From: Myxocyprinus asiaticus
Taxonomy: Eukaryota > Chordata > Actinopteri > Cypriniformes > Catostomidae
Direction: 5' to 3'
DNA length: 64,000 bases
Assembly: GCF_019703515.2 (NCBI RefSeq)
Contig: NC_059372.1
Span: 14,340,492 to 14,404,491, forward strand
Shown: one piece after another, positions 12,171-22,949 of the stretch
How the letters are laid out: the number at the start of each line of letters is the position of its first letter
Numbering within the stretch: position 1 is the stretch's first letter
Translations under genes and position numbers: made by a program
The notes under the pieces: model-generated
Databases searched by the model: none
What the model was told of the DNA's origin: nothing
Seen by the model: only the letters and a program-made list of their open reading frames with translations

Positions 12171-13373
12171 ATGGGGGGACAGCAGGCTACACGGAGAACT
12201 TTGAAACAAAACTCTGCACAGGGTTCCACATTACCCTTGGCTGGCTTTTTGTTAGTCTTAACCTTGCCCATAGTGTGCAGTGAACAGTCCTTTACAACAT
12301 TTCACCCTGAGCGACGAGAATGGGCCTTCAACCACCTGACAGTTCACAAGACGACAGGGGCACTCTATATTGGCGCTGTCAATCGCGCCTACAAGTTATC
12401 AGGCAACCTAACGCTCCTAGTATCCCATGATACTGGTCCAGAAGATGACAACAAGGCCTGCTACCCACCACTGATTGTTCAGCCATGCACTGAACCACTG
12501 GTTTCTACCAACAACATCAACAAACTCTTGCTTATTGACTACTCCCAGAACCGACTGCTGGCTTGCGGAAGCCTGTACCAAGGTGTGTGCAAACTGTTAC
12601 GGTTGGACGACCTCTTCATCCTAGTAGAGCCCTCTCACAAAAAGGAGCACTACCTCTCTAGTGTGAACCAGACAGGCACCATGTATGGAGTCATTGTACC
12701 ATCTCAGGGCAAGGATGGGACACTCTTCATTGGTACAGCTGTGGACGGAAAGCAAGACTACTTTCCGACTATCTCCAGCCGTAAACTTCCGCATGACCCG
12801 GAGTCTTCTGCAATGCTGGACTTCGAGCTCCACACTGACTTTGTCTCATCACTCATCAAGATCCCCTCCGACACACTGGCATTGGTCTCTCATTTCGATA
12901 TCTACTACATCTATGGCTTTGCCAGTGGCAATTTTGTCTACTTTCTGACTGTGCAACCTGAGACACCAGAGAATAGCATGTCTTCCAGTGGACCCTCAAA
13001 TGACCTGTTTTACACCTCCCGCATTGTCCGGCTCTGTAAAGATGACCACAAATTCCACTCTTATGTGTCATTACCAATAGGCTGTGTCCGAAATAGGGTA
13101 GAGTACCGTCTTTTGCAGGCGGCCTACCTGGGCAAGCCTGGGCGAGTGCTTGCGGCATCCCTTAACATTAGCGCTCAGGATGATGTGCTCTTTGCCATCT
13201 TTTCCAAAGGTCAGAAACAGTACCACCACCCACCGGATGATTCTGCCCTCTGCGTCTTTTCCATCCGGGACATCAATGCTCGTATCAAAGAGCGCATGCA
13301 GTCCTGCTATCAAGGAGAGGGAAACCTGGAGCTCAACTGGCTGTTGGGAAAGGATGTACCTTGTACCAAAGCG
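12171..13373 (+). CDS. plxna2: Plexin-A2, first coding exon (signal peptide and most of the Sema domain)
   Basis: Plexin-A receptors bind class 3/6 semaphorins, with neuropilin for class 3, and steer axons. The exon encodes 401 residues. Residues 1-37 look like a signal peptide: basic start, hydrophobic core 21-35, likely cleavage near 37/38. From about residue 40 the Sema beta-propeller runs to the exon end, with plexin-A hallmarks such as [16 protein letters not shown] (68-83), KLLRLDDLF (141-149), [14 protein letters not shown] (193-206) and [14 protein letters not shown] (231-244). Cysteines lie at 97, 106, 132, 140, 289, 305, 361, 379 and 398. Possible N-glycosylation sites are NLT79, NQT166 and NIS332. 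From memory of the family, [20 protein letters not shown] and [12 protein letters not shown] fit plexin-A2 better than A1, A3 or A4. The ATG is in good context (A at -3, G at +4). The donor GTGAGC follows codon 401 (phase 0), so the open frame continuing to 13424 is intron read-through. Only the paralogue assignment carries doubt. Confidence 0.95.
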
Positions 13374-14891
13374 GTGAGCAATCTTTTTGTTTTTACTTTT
13401 TTGTCCCTTTCATTCAATGCTTGAAGTAGAATCTTAAACCCTGATCATAGAGTCTATTTTTAAATTGTACTACTTGAATTGCACTTGGATTATTTTAAAT
13501 CTTTATTGCAAGATATCTGTCTTTGAATGCTGTTTGCTTTGTGCAACATACATTTCTTGCAATCTAAGAAACTGCCCATTCCCAGGAACCCTCAACCAAT
13601 CAAAGCAGTCAAATGGGTAAAGTTACTAATTTTTCCCTGGACATAAAGATAGGATCAGCATCGTAATGTTTATGTAGCTGGTTGTTGTTCTAATGTCTCA
13701 ATATTTCACTGTTCAGAGCGTAACAGGATACTATTCAAACAAGCCTACCAATGATGTGCACATAACGGGGGCTATAGGGGCGCAAGCCCCTGCCCCTTTC
13801 GTTCACAACTCAAAAGGTGCCCTTCACAAATGTAAAGGTGCCCTTTTAAGCGGTGCCTTTAAGAGGGCTGAGGTGCCTTTAAGAGCGCGGATATTAAAAC
13901 GGAAGTGTCTTTACTACAGGTTTATTTGCATGCTATTCACTGACTAGCACTACCTTGAAACATTGATATGAATGTGTGTGTGTTTGTATGCCTGTTAGTG
14001 CTTCGTTTTTGCATCTGTGTGCATTAAACATACAAGTAAGCATTAATGAAAAAAACACTGGTACGTGGTTCTCTCCAGGGTATCCTTTATTAGCTTCAGT
14101 AAATTCACCATTAGCACCATGTCAGAAGTGATTGTCACTCTGAGAAAAACATTATTGAGTGTCTGAGCAGGGTGGTCCTCATAGTAGCAGACTCCACTCT
14201 GGCCGCATTAAGGGCCCTAGAGGATCCTCCGTCTGACCCCAGAGGCCGTCAATGGCTCATGATGTCAGCCAGCCCTCCTTCGTGTTTTTCTAGGCCTCAT
14301 TAAAAACATAGCTGTAGAGACACTTTTGCTACTTTTCTTTTGGTCTTGTAGGAATGTGTAAAGACTAGAATATAAAAACAAGAGGATATATGCACAGTAA
14401 AAACTCCTAAGTTTTTAATAAGTCTGTGGTGTTTAACATATTATGCAGGTAGGTCTGCAATGATTAACATAGTGAAGTCTATAAGCCCACACATATCTAA
14501 TACCACAGCAGGCAGAGTTTAGATAACTCAGCCCCCATTTGTTGCCACAGCTTTTTTTTTTTTACCCACTTTTCAAGACCAGTAGGGGTATGGAAATATT
14601 TTTACAACAAAATATATAGTCCTCAGACATTTTAGTCTGGTACTCTAAGCTCTTTTTACCTTGAAATACTGTTAGCCCTCCCTATCTGTGATGTTTTAGT
14701 TTCATTTTCTGTCAGTTATTAGAGGCTATTTTTGATCACTGGAAACATGGCCTTTGCATAGACTTGTCTGCAACTTTGTCTTTAAAGGTGAAGTGTTTAA
14801 TTTCTTGATGTCAGAATACTTTCTAGTAATATGCATAGATAACTGTAAGTAATCCATGTCTAGGTTGATTTCCCCAAAAAGTGTAAACACT
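13374..14891 (+). other. plxna2: Start of plxna2 intron 2
   Basis: It begins with donor GTGAGC. At 13815-13890 three or four short direct repeats of an 'aggtgccctt/aggtgcctttaagag' motif occur, next to a small hairpin in 'ggggcgcaagcccc'. 14060-14310 is non-repetitive. No exon-like frame is seen. Confidence 0.6.
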
Positions 14892-14899
14892 GTGGCAAT

Positions 14900-16253
14900 T
14901 AGGGATGTGCCCGAAGCCTAATACCCTATTTCTGAAAGGTACAATTAATGACTTCATAACGAATAATGGATTCATCCAAAGAATATAAAAAATATTTGTA
15001 TGACTGATTATCCAAAAAGCACAAGGATAAAGCAACATTTTAAATAAATAATATATATATAATAATTAATTTATGAATTTGTGTAGCCAATATTTCTAAA
15101 GTGTAAACCTTATGAATGAAAATGCGCACAGTGTGTGATTTCAGATTCGGATGGGCGCAGTCTCGACTTCGTTTGCGGTCTCTGTAAATTGTGCGCATCT
15201 GGAACATATCAATTGTAACATTAAGATACGACATCCAATACACTTTCAGCTTCTTGAAATGTCTATGTTAATGTACCACACGATTCACACGTGATTCTCA
15301 TGTATTTATTTATTGCCTAAACCTGAGCGCGATGTTAAATTCCTGACCTGAAATGATGATTTCTCATCTATCCGTCTCTTAAAGTGGACCACATTTATAT
15401 CCACATCAGTGATTAAGGTTATTAACTGGTTAAGACTTTATTCTGAAAAAAAGGTAAAATGCTCCATAAAGGTTTAAATGCTCCATAGAGTATTCATCAG
15501 TTAGGAATATTCCTCAAGTAAAATGAAGAAACTGAAACTCTGTCTTTCTTTCTTCTTCTTCTTTAAACTGTGCTAAATTTGAGAATGTTAAGTGTTCTTG
15601 AACTCTGGTAAGGCGCTATATAAATGTAACATTATTATTATTATTATTATTATTATTTTATTTAACTAAATAATGGTGTCCTATCGTAAAAATTCTTGAT
15701 AGACTTATGGGACTTTCACCTGTTTGTAGGCTATATTTATTTTATTTTATTTTATTTTAATGTTTGAATTTGTATTTATTATTCACTTCAAAATGTGTGC
15801 TTGACATTTCACATTTTGCTTGACACCTCTTGCCTCCAGAATAATGTTGTTATACAGACATTCTGTTTCATGCAGATATTAATATCAGAAATACCAGGAG
15901 AAACCAAAGTTTACAACATATTCCAGATTTAATGTAGCCTACAAATTCAGCTTCATCTGGTAAGATGATATTTAAACAATAATTGTATAATAATAATAAT
16001 AATAATAATAATTATTATTATTATTATTAGGCTGTTATTATGAAAAGGCATATACAAGGCATATTTTATTCATAGAAACTATAAATGTAAGAGTAACATT
16101 TAAAAATTGGCGTTTCATTTAGTTTTGACACACTTCCGTTTTAAGCCCCGCCTACACTCCATTCTATCCTAATACAGAAACAGATACAGATCATTTTGTC
16201 ATATGAACAGATACAGATACAAATACAGATAATGGCTTCGCTGTACACCCCTA
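14900..16253. mobile_element. hAT-like non-autonomous DNA transposon with perfect 8-bp target duplication
   Basis: Termini TAGGGATGTGCCCGAAGCC and GGCTTCGCTGTACACCCCTA are inverted, and both sides are flanked by GTGGCAAT (14892-14899 and 16254-16261), the 8-bp duplication typical of hAT transposition. There is no transposase frame inside. The interior holds a LINE/SINE-type tail ('ggcgctatataaat' then (ATT)n, 15609-15658), a (TTTTA)n run near 15736 and two (ATT/AAT)n tracts near 15990-16030. Confidence 0.9.
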
Positions 16254-16469
16254 GTGGCAATATCAAAACATTGCTGTTTTTATTTAAACATACCAACCAG
16301 TTTGACGTAGCAACATTGGCTCAGCCAATGGTGTGAGTTTGGAGAGGGATTATCTGTTTATGCGATCAATAGCATATGAAGGGAGTGTTCGGGAAACCTG
16401 TTTGGAAAAAATCCTTATTCTTGCAGTTCCATTTGGTGCCACTAGAGGAACAGAAATGACACTTTACCC

Positions 16470-16771
16470 TTAAAGGAATAGTTCACCAAAAATAGAAATT
16501 TGGTCATTTACTCACCTTCATGTTGTTCCAAACTCTTTCGGTATGACTTTTTTCAACACAAAAGGAGATGTTTGGCAGTATGTTAGTCATAATGTTAGTA
16601 TGGAAAAAATACAATGGAAATGATGACTGAGATTAACATACTAGCTAATACTGTATCTTCTGTTGTGTTCCATGCATGGAAGAAAGAAATCCATACAAGT
16701 TTAAAAACAAGAGGAGGGTGAGTACAATAAATGACGGTATAATTTTTATTTTTGGGTGAACAATACCTTCA
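16470..16771. repeat. TTAA-type palindromic MITE (Angel-like), full-length
   Basis: It starts TTAAAGGAATAGTTCACC and ends 'atttttgggtgaac'. Its arms are complementary (tcatttactcacc / ggtgagtac...aaatgac). Confidence 0.85.
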
Positions 16772-17280
16772 AGTTGCTCCAGTTTCTTTAGCTCCATTGT
16801 TGAAACACAGAGAAAGTTGAACTAAGAGACAGAGGGAGATAGAAGTCATAAGCCGAGAAGACTGAATGAAAGATTTATTACACATCCCTGCTGCTGCTGT
16901 CTCTCTGCCTGGCCAACCTGCTCACTTCTCCACATCCAGCCTTTGATGCTATTCAGTCATTCAGCTGGTGTTTCATTTCATCAGGCAGCCTGATCAAGCC
17001 TATCATAGCTCAAGTTTGGGCAGTGATCTAAAGAGGACACTATTGATCAGGTGGCTTCTAAAAGGACAACCCTTTTCCAGATATGTGTATGGAACAATAA
17101 CCCCCTACCCAAAACAGCCGCTATGGGGAATGGGTTCCAGTGCTAAGCAGGAGGGTCAATGTGTAAATATCCCAACATGCACTTCAAATACGTTCCAAGG
17201 TGAAGAGCGCTAGTGAGGCACAGGAGACAGGATCTGAGGCAAAATGTTTGAAAGCTATCGTTTTTGTGGCAAATAATCTC

Positions 17281-17448
<168 letters not shown>

Positions 17449-17523
17449 ATTTGAAACTGAAATATACTCTTTTAGCTTATTTTTCATTAAAGAAGCTACA
17501 TTTTATGATTTGTTTGTTATATA

Positions 17524-19086
17524 CAGTTGTGCTCAAACGTTTGTATACCCTTTTTTTGGCATTGATTTTGAAAATATGACTGATCATGCAAAAAAACTGT
17601 ATTTTATTTAAGGATAGTGATCATTTGAAGCCATTTATTATCACATAGTTGTTTGGCTCCTTTTTAAATCATAATGGTAACAGAAATCACCCAAATGGCC
17701 CCGATCAAAAGTTGACATACCCTTGAATGTTTGGCCATGTTACAGACACACAAGGTGACACACACAGGTTTAAATGGCAATTAAAGGTTAATTTTCCACA
17801 CCTGTGGCTTTTTAAATTGCAATTAGTGTCTGTGTATAAATAGTCAATGAGTTTGTTAGCTCTCATGTGGATGCACTGAGCAGGCTAGATACTGAGCCAT
17901 GGGGAGCAGAAAAGAACTGTCAGAAGACCTGCGTAACAAGGTAATGGAACTTTATAAAGATGGAAAAGCCTTGAAAATGCCAGTCAGTACTGTTCAATCA
18001 CTTATTAAGAAGTGGAAAATTCGGGGATCTCTTGATACCAAGCCAAGGTCAGGTAGACCAAGAAATATTTCAGCCACAACTGCCAGAAGAATTGTTCAGG
18101 ATACAAAGAAAAACCCACAGGTAACCTTGGGAGAAATACAGGCTGCTCTGGAAAAAGACAGTGTGGTTGTTTCAAGGAGCACAATATGACGATACTTGAA
18201 CAAAAATGAGCTGCATGGTCGAGTTGCCAGAAAGAAGCCTTTACTGCGCCAGTACCACAAAAAAGCCCAGTTACAATATGCCCGACAACACCTTGACATG
18301 CCTCACAGCTTCTGGCACACTGTAATTTGGAATGACGAGACCAAAATAGAGCTTTATGGTCACAACCATAAGCGCTATGTTTGGAGAGGGGTCAAGTATT
18401 GTGCTTCTTGGAACAACCACACCGTCTTTTTCCAGAGCAGCCTGTATCTCTCCTGAGGTTACCTATGGGTTTTTCTTTGTATCCCAATCAATTCTTTTGG
18501 CAGTTGTGGCTTTCTTGGTCTGCCTGACCTTGGCTTGGTATCAAGAGAACCCTGAATTTTCCACTTCTTAATAAGTGATTGAACAGTACTGACTGGCATT
18601 TTCAAGGCTTTGGATGTCTTTTTATATCCTTTTCCATCTTTATAAAGTTCCATTACCTTGTTACGCAGTCTTTTGACAGTTCTTTTCTGCTCCCCATGGC
18701 TCAGTATCTAGCCTGCTCAGTGCATCCACATGAGAGCTAACAAACTCATTGACTATTTATACACAGTCACTAATTGCAATTTAAAAAGCCACAGGTGTGG
18801 GAAATTAACCTTTAATTGCCATTTAAACCTGTGTGTGTCACCTTGTGTGTCTGTAACATGGCCAAACATTCAAGGGTATGTCAACTTTTGATCAGGGCCA
18901 TTTGGGTGATTTCTGTTACCATTATGATTTAAAAAGGAGCCAAACAACTATGTGATAATAAATGGCTTCAAATGATCACTATCCTTAAATAAAAGACACT
19001 TTTTTTGCATGATCAGTCATATTTTCAAAATCAATGCCACAATTTCACAATTTCTGCCAGGGTATGCAAACTTTTGAGCACAACTA
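17524..19086. mobile_element. Tc1/mariner fold-back element: two inverted half-transposases
   Basis: The termini CAGTTGTGCTCAAAC and its inverse GTTTGAGCACAACT lie at the ends, with TA flanks at 17522-17523 and 19087-19088. The left arm (17524 to about 18200) and right arm (about 18393-19086) are near-identical in inverted orientation over some 680 bp. A unique loop of about 190 bp separates them. The left arm encodes the start of a Tc1 transposase (17899-18186: MGSRKELSEDLRNK, then a helix-turn-helix and KPRSGRPRN), a TGA at 18187-18189, then more in frame (RYLNKNELHGRVARKKPLL ... VIWNDETK) up to the arm junction. The right arm encodes the same start on the minus strand (18459-18653) but retains a GYKKTSK segment missing from the left. 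The catalytic domain is lost after its first Asp region. Confidence 0.9.
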
Positions 19087-19088
19087 TA

Positions 19089-19831
19089 TTTTTGGTGATT
19101 TGACATACAGTATGTTCTTGAAATGGAATAATTGCCAAACAAATTTGGAGATTTCTGTATTTCCCCTTTAAAGCAGATATTAGTTGTGCTTGCATGAATG
19201 AAAAATAGCTGCTCTAGGGGTAAACCAAGATAGGCCACACATGGACAGACTAGCTCTGCAAAGAACTTTGCATACAAATATATTTAAACCATGTAAGCAT
19301 AGTCCAAGGCAAAGCATAATCCAAGGCGAACAAATACCTTTTTTGACTATGCAAACATTCACATTTGAAAATCTCTGTGGCAGATTCCTCCAGCTATTTT
19401 TGGATTGGACAATAAAAGAAAGCGTGGTGAACGAGAGGTGGGCCGAGGTCTGCAGAGTACAAGGCATTTACATCCTTGTGTTATTGCCATCCCCCTGCTT
19501 GTGAAGGGCTGGAAGGCAGTAAAGATTTTATAGCGTTAGCCTGTAGTCAGCCGGGATGATATTAAAGGGCTGTGGAGTGCCGGGGACAAGCAATGCTGCA
19601 TTCAGCAGCATGACCGAGCGTGTAGTACCCATCTCTCTTACTCTACATGGCACTTTGAGGCCACTGTCAGTCACAAACTCAGATGACCTGTATCTAAACG
19701 GCGCAGAGTGTTGTAACTCGCTGCCCCAACTCAAATGGGGATTGATAGTGGTACATGCCTGCATAGACCCTCCCATTAGGTTGTAAATGTTTACAAGCTT
19801 CAATCTCTTTAGTTTAGGATTGTGTATGTGT

Positions 19832-19874
<43 letters not shown>

Positions 19875-20010
19875 TGAGTCAGAGGAGGAGATACAAGAAA
19901 GGAGAAAGAGTAATTTTTTTTTTTTTAATGTAAACATTTTTTTTACAGCTCCACCTCTGACAAGAAATTTAAATTTGAGCGACCACAATGAATTTCCACG
20001 TTGGTCCATG
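19089..20010. other. Intron 2, no gene seen
   Basis: Mostly unique sequence with a (TG)n microsatellite at 19821-19873 and a T-tract near 19913. No exon-like frame. Confidence 0.55.
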
Positions 20011-20011
20011 C

Positions 20012-20265
20012 TAATTTAAACTGGTTTGTGTTAGTATGACGCTGGTTTTGCCAGTAAACCTGCAGAACGTAGTCAACCATCAGGGTTTCTCTGGTGAAGC
20101 TGGTTAACCAAGTAAATCTTGCTGGTTCATACAAAAATCACCCTCATTTCACAACACTCCATATGACTTACTTTCTGCTGTAGAACACAAAAGGAGATGT
20201 TAGTCAGAATGTTAGCCTCAGTCATCACTGACTTTCCTTGCATTGTTTTTCATACTAGTATCTAA
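20012..20265. repeat. Adjacent fragments of a 'ctggt' MITE and an Angel-like MITE
   Basis: 20012-20130 shows accag/ctggt words. 20140-20262 carries 'caccctcatttcaca', 'gtagaacacaaaaggagatgt', 'cctcagtcatcactgac' of the TTAA palindromic family, lacking one terminus. Confidence 0.6.
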
Positions 20266-20591
20266 CACACAACATAAGTTGGTTCACCAGCCTTTGCTGG
20301 TCTTTTTAGCAGAGCTGTATCATCTGTATAGGTGTGTAAGTGTGTGTGAATGCGTTCTTGTCCCCAGCTGGGGTGAGCTACATTATTCTCATAGCACAGG
20401 GTAATGAGGCAGTCAGGGAGCCCAGTAGGGCTCACCAGAGCAGAGCAGGAACATGCCTGCCCAGCTGGACAGAAAAGCAAGCGTCTGGCTGGGGAAACCA
20501 AACTCAATGGTTTGGTTACTGTCTCCCCTCCACAAGTGCACAGGAGTCAGTATTCTCTAGTATTAAGTGTTGACATACAGTACACCCCAAA

Positions 20592-21405
20592 GGCGCCGAT
20601 TTATGTTTCTGCCTGTGGGTGCTCTGACGACCAACCACCAACATTGGCTTTACTCACCCAAAGAGATGCGCTAAGGTGCGGTAATGCACACCGGCTGCGA
20701 GCCACCACAACGTGATAAGATTGAAAGTTTCACGCAATATTGGACATTTGAGCATTTTGAGCGCTTCAATTAAGGATGGGAGTCCTCTTTAAGAGTCTCG
20801 TTCTCAGTCCCTTTTTTGCTTCAATACAGGACATAAAGCCTTCAATACAGGTGTTAGGCATCCTGTATAGGATAAATAAGGGGGCATCTGGCCAAAAAGC
20901 TAAGCACGGTGCATGCACGAACACTTCTACGCATGCAACTAATGCCCATTACAAATTTGTATCCTAAGTAATATGAAGGAATATAAGATTGTGCATGCTC
21001 AGCTTGTTCAGTTTCAATTATTTTGTTCTCCGTGTGGCAGTGCACTTGATGAATTCATTATTAAAGAGTTCAATCTGCAGTTGTGTCTTGTAAAATCCCT
21101 CTGGGTCCAGAATCTCCCTCCAGAACCACGATCCCTAAGTGAGATCCACCAATCAGAGAAGTTCCCAGTTTTTCGATTTTTGAAAATGATTTGCTTCAAA
21201 TTAAAGGTTTATTTATATTAATTTATTTTATGCTGTTTAATAATAGAGCTTTCTGGTTTGGGTCAAGGCTGAGAAATATTTATTAAATATTTTTCTAAAT
21301 GCCTATGGAGAAAATTTATGGGGAATATCTCGTGTTTTTCCATGGGTGCTCGGCCATTCACATGGGTACTCGAGCGCCCAAGCACCCACGAGATAAGTGC
21401 CTGTG
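20592..21405. mobile_element. Unclassified insertion flanked by a 12-bp direct repeat
   Basis: GTACACCCCAAA occurs at 20580-20591 and again at 21406-21417. The sequence between starts GGCGCC...GTGGGTGCT and ends with an imperfect inverse, AGCACCCACGAGATAAGTGCC. The 814-bp insert has no long frame. The long duplication suits a retroposed or unusual element better than hAT or Tc1. The superfamily is unknown to me. Confidence 0.65.
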
Positions 21406-21479
21406 GTACACCCCAAACTACCAGCTGATTATGAACTGAATCAGATTTACCAGTCTATCACAGTTATTCAATCAGTGTT

Positions 21480-21725
21480 AAGGTCAGGATTACCATGGAT
21501 TTACAAAAGCTGGGAAATATCAGGCTTGGAAAAGTAATGGAAATTAAAATTGGCAAAGTCAAGTACATTTCTATAGTGAATATACTGTAATTTAGTAGCT
21601 CATTTCTAAAACATTTCATTGGCTAGAAATTGCTTGTGGTGAGTTCAAATTGTGAGAAATCCTTATCCAGTAATCATGACTGGAAATGTCATGGGAATTC
21701 ATTGGTCAAAAATTGTGTGGACTGT
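21480..21725. repeat. Decayed MITE ('tcatggaaat' family)
   Basis: Words such as 'gggaaatatcaggcttgg', 'aaaagtaatggaaatt' and 'tgtcatgggaattcattggtcaaa' resemble a second copy near 52840-52945. Confidence 0.5.
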
Positions 21726-21776
21726 ATGGAACAAAAAAAAAAAAAAAAAAAATGGCATCTGAACATAACTGCTGAA

Positions 21777-21781
21777 TGATG

Positions 21782-21864
<83 letters not shown>
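21777..21864. repeat. (AAT)n then (TA)n microsatellite
   Basis: About 14 AAT units followed by about 22 TA units. A poly-A run precedes it at 21731-21752. Confidence 0.97.
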
Positions 21865-21867
<3 letters not shown>

Positions 21868-22014
21868 AGATTGTTGCAGTACAATATTTCATATTCAGTT
21901 TGATGGTGTTCGTAAAGATGCATTGTTTTAGAAATGTTTATCATACCGAAAATTGATGCGAAAGACCTTAATTCAAAGGGAAAACAAACTTACTTTTTAA
22001 ACCATTGGAATATA

Positions 22015-22520
22015 CACTCACAGAGCACTTTATTAGGAACACTATGGTCCTAATAAAGTTCCCAACGTGGTCTTCTGCTGTTGTAGCCCATCCTCGTCAA
22101 GGTTTGACGTGTTGTTCATTCTGAGATGCTATTCTGCTCACTACAATTGTACAGAGTGGTTATCTGAGTTACCGTAGCCTTTAAGTCAGCTCGAACCAGT
22201 CTGGCCATTCTCCATTGACCTCTCTCATCAACTTCCATCCACAGAACAGCCGTTCACTGGATGTCTTTTGTTTTTGGCACCATTCTGAGTAAACTCTAGA
22301 GACTGTTGTGCATGAAAATCCCAGGAGATCAGCAGTTACATAAATACTCAAACCAGCCCGTTTGGCACCAACAATCATGCCATATTTTTTCCCTATTCTG
22401 ATGGTTGATGTGAACATTAACTGAAGCTCCTGACCTGTATCTGCATGATTTTATGTATTGCACAGCAGCCACACGATTGGCTGATTAGATAATCGCGTGA
22501 ATAAGTAGGTATAAGATGTT
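22015..22520 (-). mobile_element. Tc1/mariner element of the 1336-1889 family, one end lost
   Basis: The left terminus CACTCACAGAGCAC follows TA (22013-22014). The minus strand encodes the same helix-turn-helix remnant (22181-22417: MFTSTIRIGKKYGMIVGAKRAGLSI, then SSERLFCGWK). The right terminus is missing. The copy stops near 22520, where sequence like another MITE ('tttttactggaaaac') begins. Confidence 0.85.
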
Positions 22521-22766
22521 TAGGTATTTTTACTGGAAAACTAAACAAATCTTCTGAACGAAAATGATTTATTGCAGTGCACTTGACAACAGAACAACCA
22601 GCCGGCTTTGGATCAGTAGTGATTTGCTTACGAAGCACTTCTCTGTATTAAAATCAGTGCAACCTTTTCACCCTCCTACTGGTGTCTGTAGAAACAACCA
22701 AACTGACCTTGACTTTTTGATTCAAAGCAAACTGCTGACTATGGCTTGACCTTTCTCCTCCTGTAG

Positions 22767-22949
22767 CCTGTCCCTATTGATGAATCCTTCTGCGGTTTGG
22801 ACATCAACCAGCCCCTTGGCGGCTCTCAGCTGGTGACTGGACACACACTCTATACGGAAAGCAGGGATCGCATGACCTCAGTGACCTCTTACGTCTACAA
22901 TGGCTACTGCGTGGCTTTCATTGGTACCAAGAGTGGACGGCTGAAAAAG
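22767..22949 (+). CDS. plxna2: Plexin-A2, second coding exon (C-terminal Sema blades)
   Basis: This 183-bp exon encodes residues 402-462 in the same frame as the first coding exon. It starts after a pyrimidine tract and TAG acceptor (22764-22766) and ends with LKK before donor GTGAGT (22950-22955); both junctions are phase 0. The peptide includes [25 protein letters not shown] and a [11 protein letters not shown] end, which is the conserved strand region of plexin-A Sema domains just before the PSI domain. Cysteines are at about residues 410 and 449. Exon length and phase match the usual plexin-A gene layout. The following exon, which should begin the last Sema strand and the PSI domain, was not found in the remaining 41 kb. 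Confidence 0.95.

Noticed and set aside
13071..13313. Antisense open frames across the plexin exon
   Set aside because: They are shadows of a constrained coding exon on the opposite strand, without motifs of their own.
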